Shown one piece after another: positions 12,642 to 12,978 of a stretch of 12,978 nucleotides of DNA; the first letter of the stretch is position 1, and every line of letters begins with the position of its first letter. The DNA is from Pedobacter sp. UBA1654. GTDB lineage: Bacteria; Bacteroidota; Bacteroidia; Sphingobacteriales; Sphingobacteriaceae. The stretch lies in NCBI GenBank assembly GCA_002320935.1, contig DCLG01000084.1, positions 122,967-135,944 on the forward strand, written 5' to 3'. Made by a program: the position numbers and the translations under genes. The notes under the pieces were generated by a model. The model worked only from the letters and a program-made list of their open reading frames with translations. It made no database searches and was not told the origin of the DNA.

Positions 12642-12978
12642 ATGAGTAAAAATAATGTTGATCTCGGCGAACAAAAAGATGTTGAAGTTTACGGCGCCCG
12701 GGTACATAACCTTAAAAATATAGATGTTTCCTTTCCTCGTAATAAACTGGTGGTAATCACCGGCTTAAGTGGGAGCGGAAAGTCCTCTTTAGCATTTGAT
12801 ACCATATATGCCGAAGGTCAACGGCGCTACATGGAAACATTCACGGCCTACTCCCGCCAGTTCATGGGGGGAATGGAACGCCCGGATGTGGACAAAGTGT
12901 CAGGGCTGAGCCCCGTAATCGCAATCGAGCAGAAAACCACAAGCAAGAATCCAAGATCGACTGTCGGCACCATTACCG
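12642..12978 (+). CDS. uvrA: excinuclease ABC subunit UvrA, N-terminal part (cut by window end)
   Basis: The first 112 codons of uvrA are present, and the frame is open at the window edge. UvrA is the ATP-dependent damage-recognition subunit of nucleotide excision repair. After a short leader, the sequence reads [20 protein letters not shown] (16-35), the Walker A block [20 protein letters not shown] (40-59), [20 protein letters not shown] (61-80) and [20 protein letters not shown] (88-107), all characteristic of the UvrA first ATPase domain. The ATG at 12642 was chosen because the conserved region begins about 15 residues later, as in other Bacteroidetes UvrA; there is no Shine-Dalgarno site. 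The signature motifs, zinc fingers and second ATPase lie beyond the window. Confidence 0.97.
   Translation, partial: MSKNNVDLGEQKDVEVYGARVHNLKNIDVSFPRNKLVVITGLSGSGKSSLAFDTIYAEGQRRYMETFTAYSRQFMGGMERPDVDKVSGLSPVIAIEQKTTSKNPRSTVGTIT

Noticed and set aside
1..12978. Possible mobile element, CRISPR array, defence system or biosynthetic cluster
   Set aside because: I found no transposase, integrase, direct terminal repeats, spaced repeats, toxin-antitoxin pair or clustered biosynthetic enzymes. The genes are mostly housekeeping families with uniform composition.

Overview
The window looks like chromosomal core-genome sequence from a Bacteroidetes bacterium, most likely a member of the Sphingobacteriaceae (Pedobacter/Mucilaginibacter-like). 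The reasons are the gene families and their wording (a SurA-like foldase, an OstA-like LPS-transport protein, bacillithiol BshA, an RluB-type pseudouridine synthase with a long charged N-terminal tail), signal peptides ending in xAQ, promoter elements of the TTTG / TAnnTTTG type, and the general lack of Shine-Dalgarno sites. I see no tRNA, rRNA, CRISPR array, insertion sequence, phage gene or attachment site.

Layout. 1-203: the last codons of an unrecognised gene, a strong terminator, then the leader of a secreted GDPD-family protein (204-1097, +). A 21-bp perfect inverted repeat serves as terminator between it and a convergent SurA-like peptidylprolyl isomerase (1156-2514, -). After a divergent gap come two + strand genes with a 1-base stop/start overlap: a protein resembling the psi (HolD) subunit of DNA polymerase III and the RdgB/HAM1 nucleotide-pool cleaning phosphatase (2700-3841). 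The 3' end of rdgB overlaps by 24 bp the 3' end of a large, exported OstA/LptA-like protein (3818-5875, -). A 51-bp divergent gap leads to tilS and a translationally coupled small membrane protein (5927-7740, +), then bshA (7900-9039, +). bshA meets a secreted beta-propeller lactonase-family protein tail to tail, 3 bp apart; that gene (9043-10158, -) follows rluB (10165-11529, -) in a two-gene unit. A 217-bp divergent gap precedes a short MltD-type lytic transglycosylase (11747-12535, +), a terminator, and the first 112 codons of uvrA (12642 to the window end, +).

How they fit together. Most are housekeeping genes: envelope biogenesis (SurA-like, OstA-like, lytic transglycosylase), tRNA/rRNA modification (TilS, RluB), genome and nucleotide-pool maintenance (psi-like, RdgB, UvrA) and redox thiol synthesis (BshA). 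No single new multi-gene system is evident. The points most worth a second look are (1) a GDPD-fold protein in which three usually conserved active-site positions are substituted, (2) the candidate divergent HolD/psi subunit, (3) three copies of AACGGCGA placed on the divergent rluB and mltD promoters, (4) in-frame 21-bp and 18-bp repeat expansions in the OstA-like protein, one of which borders its overlap with rdgB, and (5) an unusually strong Shine-Dalgarno site at the transglycosylase gene.
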